A stretch of DNA of 28,772 nt from assembly GCA_937876225.1 (NCBI GenBank), contig CALFIC010000099.1, positions 1 to 28,772 on the forward strand, written 5' to 3'. Below are positions 9,278 through 16,373 of the stretch, one piece after another. A program made the translations under genes and the position numbers. The notes beneath the pieces were generated by a model. The model was not told where the DNA came from and did not search any database. It saw nothing but the letters and a program-made list of their open reading frames with translations. The stretch is from an uncultured Chloroflexota bacterium. Lineage in GTDB: Bacteria; Chloroflexota; Chloroflexia; Chloroflexales; Roseiflexaceae. Position 1 is the stretch's first letter. Every line of letters starts with the position of its first letter.

Positions 9278-11095
9278 TCAATCGTGAAGGTAAACCATGA
9301 TGTGTTGCCACAGCTCACTATACCAAAACACACCGTACCATATGATAGTTGTTATCACCAACAGTTTGCCAGCACGCCCATAGCGCCATAATTTGTGTAA
9401 CCCATATGCCGTGGCAAGTGCCACAAATGGAGCTACCGCAATACCCCAACGTACTGTTTGGGTGGCAAACACCAATAGGGCAATCGAACATATTGCCGCC
9501 CCGAATCCTGCTCCAATCCACATGCGCACGGGTGATTTGGGGAATACAGCGATTCCGATTCCAGCCCACCCAATCATGATGAACGGGAACATACTTGTGA
9601 CGCTACCAAATCGTGCCAATATCGGTGTCACCGGCGGGCATCCCGCATACCCAGGTGCTTGCCCAATCAAATAGGCGAAATTACTATAGTACACTCCAAC
9701 CACCATGACTGCCATGCCCACACCGCTTAATATAAGCCAACGTGGGATGTTGCGATTCTGGATGAACCGGAACCCTGCAAATAGCCCGAGCATCAACGCC
9801 AATGACACACTAACGCCGGTGTGGCTTAATAGCGCCATCATCGTCCAGATGATTTGGCGTTGACGCGTGGCGTGGCGATCAATCCAACAACTCATGGCAA
9901 TAACCGCAATGCTTTGCCCCCACGCATTACTAAGCTCTCCCACATGGATCGCTCGGATTAGCGGGGCATTGATGAATGCAAGTACCAAAAACAAGATTCC
10001 TGCCCGAAATGGGATCTGGTGTTGGCGCAATACGGTGTAACCATACCCAAGTGCAAGTGCCTGCAAAATCACCGCACCACCAGTCAAAATAAGGCGTTGA
10101 TAGCTGTTGTCGTGACTAATGAGTGCGAGTGGTGCCATTAGGATGTACGTCAATGGTGGGTATGGACTGATATAAGCACTTGCTTCACACGGGAGTTGCG
10201 CCGTAAATAATACTTGTCCGCTGAGGACTTGATTGAGCATACGCACATGCATGGCGATATCAGACGAATGGATAAATGGACTCCACAACGCAAGTAATTG
10301 CACCCAGACCATTCCTAGTACAATCCGTGCCATAGCTGAAATGTCATAGTGCCAGCGTTGTCTTATCCAATCCAATCCGGCCCCAATTCCCCAACCGCAG
10401 CAACTTAAGGCAATAAGTAATTCACTGTGGATTGCAATCCAGGCAGGGAAGTATACCCAGACAATCCCCGTGACAAAGGGAATCGCGTAGCCAATTCGGT
10501 GTTTGATGAGCCAGTTTCCAAATAAACTCACCACCAAAAATGCCAGCAAGCGCGTCGGTCGCCAGAGTCCGCCCAGCGGCTGGAGCTGAATTGCCGTTAC
10601 TGCAATGCCGAGTGCACGTGCATCACCAGTAGGATGAAATATGTCGGTAGTGACACTGATTTGTGGTGTGTCGTTTTGATGATTGTGTACTAGTACCCTT
10701 GTGATGCGGATGTCAGATGGGATTGTCGTATTGCCAATGGCTGGTTCGTGCCAAATTAATTGCGTCGGTGGATGCTCCTTTTTGGCAGATAAATCGGTGC
10801 GAAATTGCATCAGCCACCAGCCGCCACCGGCATGTGGCCAGTGGATTTGCCAGTCGGCTTTGCTCCAACGCAAGGCACTGCCCATGGCGGGTTGCCATGG
10901 GCGTGGTTCGGCTGGCCAAAAGCCATCGAGGTAGGGGGCATCGTAGTCACGCATACCCGTCAACGGATCGCCACCAACTGGGAGGGTGATTGTGGCTGGT
11001 GGCATGAACCATACGACGATACTTAATCCAAGCCAAACTACAAGCCACCATACTGTGGTGCTGATTGGGTGCTTCCAAAACTGAATAGTTGGCAT
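9278..11095 (-). CDS. GT-C-like membrane protein, paralog of the downstream 766-aa protein
   Basis: A 605-residue polytopic membrane protein: helix 1 at about 13-31, an extracytoplasmic segment (about 32-175) containing RWSKA (76-80) and GGGWW (90-94), then about ten membrane helices. After a helix ending WSPFIHSSDIAMH (D279, H283) comes SPYPPLTY (310-317), the acidic-then-YPP arrangement common in GT-C fold glycosyltransferases and PMT/ArnT relatives. Its ATG at 11095 has a good AAAGGAG ribosome binding site, and 47 bases separate it from the next gene. Together with the paralog it probably modifies or extends a polyprenyl-linked glycan on the outer membrane face, but no family name can be fixed from the sequence alone. 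Confidence 0.62.
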   Translation of the reverse strand: MPTIQFWKHPISTTVWWLVVWLGLSIVVWFMPPATITLPVGGDPLTGMRDYDAPYLDGFWPAEPRPWQPAMGSALRWSKADWQIHWPHAGGGWWLMQFRTDLSAKKEHPPTQLIWHEPAIGNTTIPSDIRITRVLVHNHQNDTPQISVTTDIFHPTGDARALGIAVTAIQLQPLGGLWRPTRLLAFLVVSLFGNWLIKHRIGYAIPFVTGIVWVYFPAWIAIHSELLIALSCCGWGIGAGLDWIRQRWHYDISAMARIVLGMVWVQLLALWSPFIHSSDIAMHVRMLNQVLSGQVLFTAQLPCEASAYISPYPPLTYILMAPLALISHDNSYQRLILTGGAVILQALALGYGYTVLRQHQIPFRAGILFLVLAFINAPLIRAIHVGELSNAWGQSIAVIAMSCWIDRHATRQRQIIWTMMALLSHTGVSVSLALMLGLFAGFRFIQNRNIPRWLILSGVGMAVMVVGVYYSNFAYLIGQAPGYAGCPPVTPILARFGSVTSMFPFIMIGWAGIGIAVFPKSPVRMWIGAGFGAAICSIALLVFATQTVRWGIAVAPFVALATAYGLHKLWRYGRAGKLLVITTIIWYGVFWYSELWQHIMVYLHD

Positions 11096-11136
11096 ACGCT
11101 CCTTTCATCACCACGTGTTTATGAAAAAACGCTGTT

Positions 11137-12879
11137 TTATACGTCGAAATCACTGCGTTGCGATAATTCACGTTGGAATAGTTCAGCATAAATTCCGTGG
11201 TGCGCCACGAGTTCTGCATGGGTGCCATACTCTACCAAGCGACCATTATCAAGCACCAAAATCGCATCAAGATGGCGCACTGCGGATATTTTTTGGCTGA
11301 CCATAATCGTGGTTTTGCCGGCACGAAACGCACTAACGCCTTGTACAATATCAAACGCCGTGCGGGCATCGATATTTGATAGCGCATCATCAAATAACAT
11401 AATCGGTGCATTGGTAATCAACGCTCGAGCAATCCCGAGGCGTTGCTTTTGACCACCCGATAACATCGTTCCCCGCTCGCCAACAATAGTATCGATGCCA
11501 TTGGCTAATTGCGCGATATCACGATCGAGGCACGACACCGCCAATGCTTGTTGTAATTGGGCGTCAGTGGCGTTGGGAGTGCCTAATTTGATGTTTTCTT
11601 TGAGCGTCATACTAAACAACATGTGCTCTTGCGGGACATACGCCAATCCGCTCCGTAAGGTGGCAATATCAACTGTTTTGGCGTCATGTCCATCAAACAA
11701 TACCTGCCCACTGTCAGGATCACGCAGGCGCAACACCAAACTGAGCAAGCTACTTTTGCCGGCACCGGTCAAACCAACTACCCCAATGTGTTGGCCACGC
11801 TGGATGGTGAGATCGATGTCACGGAGCAAATATTGACTTTCTTGATGCCAATTCACCTTGTGCAACACTATTTCCCCGAGTGGCACATGCTTGGGCGCAT
11901 TGATGATGTTTTTGACTTGCGGCGCGCGTTGGAGTACTTCTCCGATTCGTCCAGCCGCGGCAGCGCCTTGTTGCAAGCGCTCAAACGCATTACTAAGCTG
12001 ATTGGCCGCATTGCTCAACAACCCGAGGTAGACGATAAATTGCACGTATTGCCCGATGCTGAGTTGTTTGTCGATAATCAACAAGGCACCATACGCTACC
12101 ACTGCAGTCGCTGCCAATCGGACTACGAGTTGTGGTAATGGCGAAATCGCACTCGAAAAAAGCACAAACCGAATCGACTCATCGGCGTATTCGTTGCTCA
12201 ATTTACGGAATGCCTCACCGCTTGGTTGCTCGAGTGTGTAGGCAGCGATGGTACGTTGTGCCGATACGTGTTCTTGGGCAAATGCCGAAATTTTGGCGAG
12301 GCGCTGTTGCACCAAATCAAACGATCGTTCTACGAGCGCCCCGAGTCGAGTTTGGGCATACAAACTGAGTATCAACATCACGATGGTAACGACGGCCAAT
12401 GGCACACTCGTCAGTGCCATTAATCCACACCCAATAAACAATAAAAAAACGGCATTAATTGCCATCTGGAAGCCGGCGCTATAGAACCGCCAAATATAAA
12501 TGAAATCACTTGACGCCCGCGACAATAAATCGCCAGTACCAAATGATGCTTGGGTAGTACGATCAAATGTCAAAATATGCTTGTATAAATCCTGCGCCAT
12601 AGTATAGCTGACACCAGCCGCCATGGTGCCGGTAAGCATGCGTAATAAATAACGAAACACTGCCAGAATGATCGTTAGGACAATAATCAACAATGCATAT
12701 TTGGCGAGTTGCCATTGATCGATATGCGTCAGCAATGCATCGATGGTGTAACCGAGTACGACCGGGTTAAAGGCACTGGCAGTTGCCCCTACAAAGGCAT
12801 AAAATGTGCCGAGAATGAGCAACCCGCGATACGGCCGTCCATAGGGTAATAATACCCGTAATCCTGATTGATTTTCCAT
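11137..12879 (-). CDS. ABC exporter half-transporter with degenerate ATPase site
   Basis: A 580-residue type-IV (ABCB/MsbA-like) exporter half: six membrane helices in residues 18-310, then a nucleotide-binding domain with Walker A GLTGAGKS (369-376), Q-loop Q417, signature LSGGQ (473-477), Walker B IMLFDD (493-498), D-loop SNID (501-504) and switch region MVSQKIS (526-532). The catalytic carboxylate after Walker B is Asp498 instead of Glu, and the switch residue is Gln529 instead of His. This pair of changes marks the degenerate-site subunit of heterodimeric exporters such as TM287 of TM287/288. A partner with the canonical E/H residues should exist, yet none lies in this window. The substrate could be a lipid, glycolipid or peptide; the glycan operon context suggests a lipid-linked product. 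Confidence 0.88.
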   Translation of the reverse strand: MENQSGLRVLLPYGRPYRGLLILGTFYAFVGATASAFNPVVLGYTIDALLTHIDQWQLAKYALLIIVLTIILAVFRYLLRMLTGTMAAGVSYTMAQDLYKHILTFDRTTQASFGTGDLLSRASSDFIYIWRFYSAGFQMAINAVFLLFIGCGLMALTSVPLAVVTIVMLILSLYAQTRLGALVERSFDLVQQRLAKISAFAQEHVSAQRTIAAYTLEQPSGEAFRKLSNEYADESIRFVLFSSAISPLPQLVVRLAATAVVAYGALLIIDKQLSIGQYVQFIVYLGLLSNAANQLSNAFERLQQGAAAAGRIGEVLQRAPQVKNIINAPKHVPLGEIVLHKVNWHQESQYLLRDIDLTIQRGQHIGVVGLTGAGKSSLLSLVLRLRDPDSGQVLFDGHDAKTVDIATLRSGLAYVPQEHMLFSMTLKENIKLGTPNATDAQLQQALAVSCLDRDIAQLANGIDTIVGERGTMLSGGQKQRLGIARALITNAPIMLFDDALSNIDARTAFDIVQGVSAFRAGKTTIMVSQKISAVRHLDAILVLDNGRLVEYGTHAELVAHHGIYAELFQRELSQRSDFDV

Positions 12880-12897
12880 GATCGTGTTATGCCTTTG

Positions 12898-13653
12898 TTA
12901 TGCCCGCGCGGCGAAGTGTGGCCAAACGATACGTGCTGTCAAATACAAACTCACGACGACATAATAAACAATATACGATAACGAGATGATTAACAACCAT
13001 GGATTGGGTGTGGGCATTTGCCACAAGGTAATCCCATAAATAATGGTACACAACGTGGTGTAAATCAAGGTAATACGCCGGAACATGATTGTGCGCGAAG
13101 GATAAATATAGCGGATTGGGATAAATACCAAAATCGAACAGACAATTACAATCATTGTGACTGCGTCGGCATGCATTCCCATCACCACTGCATAGAACGC
13201 AATGACATTCCAATAACTCGGGAATCCAAGGAAGAAATGATCCTCGGCAACCACATGATAATCATCTGTTTTGGCATCAACTCGACAAAACTGATATGCT
13301 GATGCAACTAACGGCAACATAGCAACGATTTGTCCATAGAGTCCTGGTGGAAAAAAACCGTTTTGCCAAAGCAATACCACTGGTGCAAATACATACGTGA
13401 GATAATCGACGATATCGTCAAGTCGCCGACCATCGAACCAAGGCACCGTCTCGCTCACCTTGAAGCGCCGTGCCAATGTCCCGTCGGTACTATCAATAAA
13501 TACTGCAGCAAACCCATACCACAAGGCCATGACCGGGTGGCCATTGATGGATTCCATAATCATTAGCATAGCCAAAATTGCCCCAAATGCCGTGTAAATG
13601 TGTACTGCGACTCCAGCAATGGGTCCCCACAATGAGCGCTGTCGCTCAATCAT
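12898..13653 (-). CDS. pcs: Phosphatidylcholine-synthase-type CDP-alcohol phosphatidyltransferase
   Basis: A 251-residue membrane protein with the CDP-alcohol phosphatidyltransferase signature D54-x2-D57-G-x2-A-R-x12-G75-x3-D79-x3-D83. The usual spacing between AR and G is eight residues. A 12-residue spacing, an LDxxVDYxTYV ending and a later FFLGFPSYWNV block are characteristic of bacterial phosphatidylcholine synthase, which condenses CDP-diacylglycerol with choline. Around seven hydrophobic helices and the length fit that family (about 240-250). I start at the ATG at 13653, which has AGAGAGGA upstream; a slightly longer version from 13677 is possible. The ABC exporter follows 18 bases downstream. 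The main doubt is the alcohol used: choline is the family precedent, but another head group is possible. Confidence 0.75.
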   Translation of the reverse strand: MIERQRSLWGPIAGVAVHIYTAFGAILAMLMIMESINGHPVMALWYGFAAVFIDSTDGTLARRFKVSETVPWFDGRRLDDIVDYLTYVFAPVVLLWQNGFFPPGLYGQIVAMLPLVASAYQFCRVDAKTDDYHVVAEDHFFLGFPSYWNVIAFYAVVMGMHADAVTMIVIVCSILVFIPIRYIYPSRTIMFRRITLIYTTLCTIIYGITLWQMPTPNPWLLIISLSYIVYYVVVSLYLTARIVWPHFAARA

Positions 13654-13689
13654 GCGACTATCCTCTCTGAAAAACATATACGCTTAACG

Positions 13690-15138
13690 CTAACTATACC
13701 ACTTCTTGATGAGGTTATCATCTTGGTTTGTTGGAAGCGGTGCTGCTCTTCGTTCGTTTTGCCAATGTAAAGCAACAATACACCCCATCCAACTCGCATG
13801 CCCCAGCCACTCAAGCCATGGATTATCAATGATAATCTGCGTGGGTGCTGGCCATGTGGCGAGCACTTGGCTCCCTACAATAATCCATTGGAATGCCGGA
13901 TATGCGAGCCAAGTCGTAATTGGTGCTAAAAACGGCAATATCCACGCACATACCAATGTCAATGTCCCTGTTGCCATTGCAAATGGCACAATCGGCGTGA
14001 TGATGATATTCGCCAATATACTCCATGGTGATGGAGTGCCGAGTCGACATAACATGATAGGCCAAGTAGTCATCTGTGCAGCCAACGTAGCAGCCAATCC
14101 CTCCCGGCCCCAGGTAAGCGTGGGGTGTGCAAACGGAGAATGCTCTAGCCACGTGTCGATGGTGCCACTAAATGCAATGAGTCCTAAGGTGGCCAAACTA
14201 CTCAACTGAAACCCCAAATCCCACAACACGCTAGGGTCGTAGGCACTCATGACCCATGCAGCCAGTGCCAGCATATTCCAGGCATTACGGGGACGGTTAA
14301 GGGCTTTTCCAATCACTACAGCTACCCCCATTACTCCTGCCCGCACTACCGCCGCCGATGCACCAGTCGCGAGCACGTATACGATAATTGCGCCAATTAC
14401 GACGCCTGCCCGTAACCATGGACGCTGTTGGAGCCGTGCGGTAATTTGCATACACACGACTGCGACAATCGATATGTTCCAGCCACTTATCACCAAAATA
14501 TGCGAAGTACCTGTTTGGCGGAATGTTTGGGCGGTGGCATCACTGACATCGCCGTTGAGTCCAATCAGCATGCCAATGACGACGCTACTAATAGGTTCCG
14601 CAAAGAGTTGTTGTAATTTGTGTTGACTTCGATAGCGCCATTGTTCGAGCGCGATACGCCAGGGCTGGCTTGCGACAATTGCATTGATATGTGGGTTGTT
14701 CATTGTCACATAAATATGGCGTCGGTCCATTTGGGCTTGATAGGCTACATGGCTACTGGTGAGGCGTTGTGGTTGACCGGTAAGTAAGATTGCTTCGCCA
14801 GGGTAATGGGGAGGATTGAGTGGCAGTGTCGTGACGAGTCCTTGACCATCTCGTGCAAACGCCGTGATTTTTTGGGCTTGCCAGTTGGTGCGGTTATCGC
14901 TGATGGTATACCATTGCGCCTTGGGGAATGGGTGATAGGGTATCGACGATTGGGCATAATACATGCGTCCCATCCCGGCCATACAAATAACCACGTACAG
15001 TAGGGAAATGTATTTTTTTTTGACACAAAAAAACAAGCTAATCAGTGCCCCTAGCCAAATTGCTATTTTTTGGTATTGGAAATCGCTGATAATGATGCCG
15101 AGCATCCACGCACAGGTAAGTTTGGCTAATAATGGCAT
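13690..15138 (-). CDS. comEC: ComEC/Rec2-like membrane protein lacking the C-terminal beta-lactamase-like domain
   Basis: A 482-residue protein with an N-terminal pair of membrane helices, a soluble DUF4131-like OB segment (about 70-155), then the Competence domain with GLNGDVSDATAQTFRQTGTS (about 199-218), HILVISGWNISIV and many membrane helices to the end. In naturally transformable bacteria ComEC forms the channel that takes single-stranded DNA across the cytoplasmic membrane. Full-length members (about 700-800 aa) carry a C-terminal metallo-beta-lactamase-like domain. This one stops after the last helix and a short charged tail, so that domain is absent or encoded elsewhere. The ATG at 15138 is preceded by GGAGGG at 5-base spacing; a GTG five codons earlier would place that ribosome binding site inside the gene and is rejected. 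Confidence 0.8.
   Translation of the reverse strand: MPLLAKLTCAWMLGIIISDFQYQKIAIWLGALISLFFCVKKKYISLLYVVICMAGMGRMYYAQSSIPYHPFPKAQWYTISDNRTNWQAQKITAFARDGQGLVTTLPLNPPHYPGEAILLTGQPQRLTSSHVAYQAQMDRRHIYVTMNNPHINAIVASQPWRIALEQWRYRSQHKLQQLFAEPISSVVIGMLIGLNGDVSDATAQTFRQTGTSHILVISGWNISIVAVVCMQITARLQQRPWLRAGVVIGAIIVYVLATGASAAVVRAGVMGVAVVIGKALNRPRNAWNMLALAAWVMSAYDPSVLWDLGFQLSSLATLGLIAFSGTIDTWLEHSPFAHPTLTWGREGLAATLAAQMTTWPIMLCRLGTPSPWSILANIIITPIVPFAMATGTLTLVCAWILPFLAPITTWLAYPAFQWIIVGSQVLATWPAPTQIIIDNPWLEWLGHASWMGCIVALHWQNERRAAPLPTNQDDNLIKKWYS
13693..13698 (-). promoter_or_regulatory. Candidate extended -10 box before the phosphatidyltransferase
   Basis: TGG-TATAGT on the minus strand forms an extended -10 box about 40 bases before the start at 13653, within the last codons of the upstream comEC-like gene. 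The corresponding -35 (ATGATA at 17 bases) is weak. If active it would separate the lipid/glycan genes from the comEC-like group. Confidence 0.3.
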
Positions 15139-15196
15139 GTAAACCCTCCGCACGATAGTTCATACGGAAGGAATACCGTTGTATGCGGTGCAAAAG

Positions 15197-15529
15197 TTAC
15201 GTGAACGGTGCGATGATCGGCAATATATTGGCCATGAGTTGGTGGGGCGCTACCGTCGCATAGAGCTGGGGGTGGTTTTTTTCATCAAAAATAAAAATAT
15301 CGACAGCACCGGGCTCTGTCGTACTGAGTGCAACAGTACAGACTAACAGGGGGACGGGCATGGCTGCATCGCCGATGCCCAGTGCGCCGAGGGTGACTTC
15401 GTTGGTGAGTACTGGTCGGCGATAGACCTCGATTTGGGCGTGGGTTTGGGTGACTCGCCAGCGCGGCGCATCGCTCCGGCTACGAAATACACGATCAACT
15501 TGCATAAATAGACTACTGATAGTTATCAT
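15197..15529 (-). CDS. Small protein of unknown function
   Basis: A 110-residue soluble protein that I do not recognise. It has alternating hydrophobic strands (for example VPLLVCTVALS and AVDIFIFDE) and lacks a signal peptide or convincing membrane helix, suggesting a small beta-rich fold. Its ATG overlaps the stop of the cupin gene by four bases (ATGA at 15526-15529), so the two are translationally coupled and likely act together or are at least co-produced. The comEC-like gene follows 58 bases downstream. The coupling and the absence of internal stops support it as a real gene; no function is proposed. Confidence 0.6.
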   Translation of the reverse strand: MITISSLFMQVDRVFRSRSDAPRWRVTQTHAQIEVYRRPVLTNEVTLGALGIGDAAMPVPLLVCTVALSTTEPGAVDIFIFDEKNHPQLYATVAPHQLMANILPIIAPFT

Positions 15530-15849
15530 CGTGGTTCAGGAGCCATCGTAATCAACATAATTAATGGTTCATTTCCAGTATTGACCACATGGTGCATCGT
15601 GTCGGCAGGTGCCCAAACGACGTCACCCGGATTGGCCACAAACGTCTCATCGGCCACGGTAAATGACCCTTGGCCTTGTTGGACATAGTACATTTTGTCG
15701 TGACCGGCATGCATGTGGGGTAATTGGGCTTGACCTGGGACCAAACAATCTATCCCAACAAGCATATGCATACTTTGAAAAAGAGTCCCTTTGTGAAAGC
15801 GATCAGTGTGTAATTGAATGTGATTAACAAGGGTGGTGTGATATTTCAT
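15526..15849 (-). CDS. Small single-domain cupin protein
   Basis: A 107-residue protein that is essentially one cupin barrel. Motif 1 is PHMHAGHDKMYYVQQGQG (about residues 44-61), with two metal-binding histidines and Asp/Lys where many cupins have Glu. Motif 2 is PGDVVWAPADTMHHVVNTG (about 74-92), with the third histidine in a duplicated HH. Such proteins bind a metal and act as sugar isomerases, dioxygenases or small-molecule sensors; the sequence does not tell which. The ATG at 15849 is preferred; a GTG three codons upstream is possible, and neither has a strong ribosome binding site. It lies immediately after the tRNA terminator-like hairpin, so it may depend on read-through from the tRNA promoter. 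Confidence 0.75.
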   Translation of the reverse strand: MKYHTTLVNHIQLHTDRFHKGTLFQSMHMLVGIDCLVPGQAQLPHMHAGHDKMYYVQQGQGSFTVADETFVANPGDVVWAPADTMHHVVNTGNEPLIMLITMAPEPR

Positions 15850-15864
15850 GATTGTCACAAATAT

Positions 15865-15892
15865 AAAAAAGACCCGTAATGCCCTGCATTAC
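15865..15892 (-). terminator. Rho-independent-like terminator after the tRNA pair
   Basis: On the minus strand a 7-base-pair stem GTAATGC/GCATTAC with a 3-base loop is followed, after five bases, by six T. It lies about 35 bases after the 3' end of tRNA-Ala and just before the cupin gene. The spacer between stem and T run makes it weaker than a canonical terminator, so partial read-through is plausible. Confidence 0.5.
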
Positions 15893-15927
15893 ACGCCTTG
15901 CGATTGAATTGATTGCCAAAAAAGTAT

Positions 15928-16003
15928 TGGTGGAGCAACGGGGACTCGAACCCCGGACCTCCTGCGTGCAAAGCAGGCGCTCTCCCAACTGAGCTATTGC
16001 CCC
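15928..16003 (-). tRNA. tRNA-Ala: tRNA-Ala (anticodon UGC)
   Basis: A 76-base tRNA including an encoded CCA end. The acceptor stem GGGGCAA pairs with TTGCTCC and contains the G3-U70 wobble pair that identifies alanine tRNAs. The D arm (AGCTCAGTTGGGAGAGC), anticodon loop TTTGCAC and T arm with GGTTCGAGTCC are all present. It lies 16 bases downstream of tRNA-Ile in the same transcript. Confidence 0.97.
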
Positions 16004-16019
16004 AAAAATAAACGTTGTG

Positions 16020-16096
<77 letters not shown>

Positions 16097-16116
16097 GTAA
16101 CATCACAACGAGGCAA

Positions 16117-16146
16117 AGTATAGCACGTCACAATAGCCTATGTCAA
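16117..16146 (-). promoter_or_regulatory. Strong sigma70-type promoter of the tRNA-Ile/tRNA-Ala transcript
   Basis: On the minus strand a perfect TTGACA (16146-16141) and TATACT (16122-16117, five of six) are separated by 18 bases. The start site would fall near 16110, leaving a very short leader before tRNA-Ile, as is typical for stable RNA operons. Confidence 0.75.
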
Positions 16147-16329
16147 ATGGAATTTTTACGAAATATTTGTAGAGGAAATATCGCTTGTAATCCTTGCATT
16201 TCGGCTATCTTGCATTTCATCAATGCGATGTCCTTATGTGTGGCTGACCCGTTCAGTGGTATAGGCTGGCATCACGTACTATCAGGCTATACGAATCTCG
16301 CTATCATGTGCATGTCTGAGGGGCAATGG

Positions 16330-16335
16330 TATAAT
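16330..16335 (+). promoter_or_regulatory. -10 box for the polysaccharide export operon
   Basis: A perfect TATAAT lies 38 bases before the chosen start of the peptidase gene, giving a leader of about 30 bases. The -35 region at 17 bases (TGTGCA) is poor, so activation by a regulator is possible. The 276-base gap between the tRNA and this gene holds only this box and the divergent tRNA promoter as far as I can see. Confidence 0.45.
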
Positions 16336-16373
16336 GCCCAAATGATTTGAATGTAATGATGAGGCATGCCGGC

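Noticed and set aside
10880..10902. Perfect 8-base inverted repeat GCCCATGG/CCATGGGC with a 7-base loop
   Set aside because: It lies inside the 605-residue membrane protein gene, just before the conserved RWSKA motif, and is explained by the codons there; no regulatory role is needed.
15165..15186. Imperfect CATAC/GTATG hairpin upstream of the comEC-like gene
   Set aside because: The stem is short and interrupted, and no T run follows, so neither a terminator nor an operator can be supported.
16147..16350. 67-codon open frame upstream of the peptidase gene
   Set aside because: It has no ribosome binding site, covers the TATAAT box of the operon, and its product has no recognisable features; more likely promoter region.
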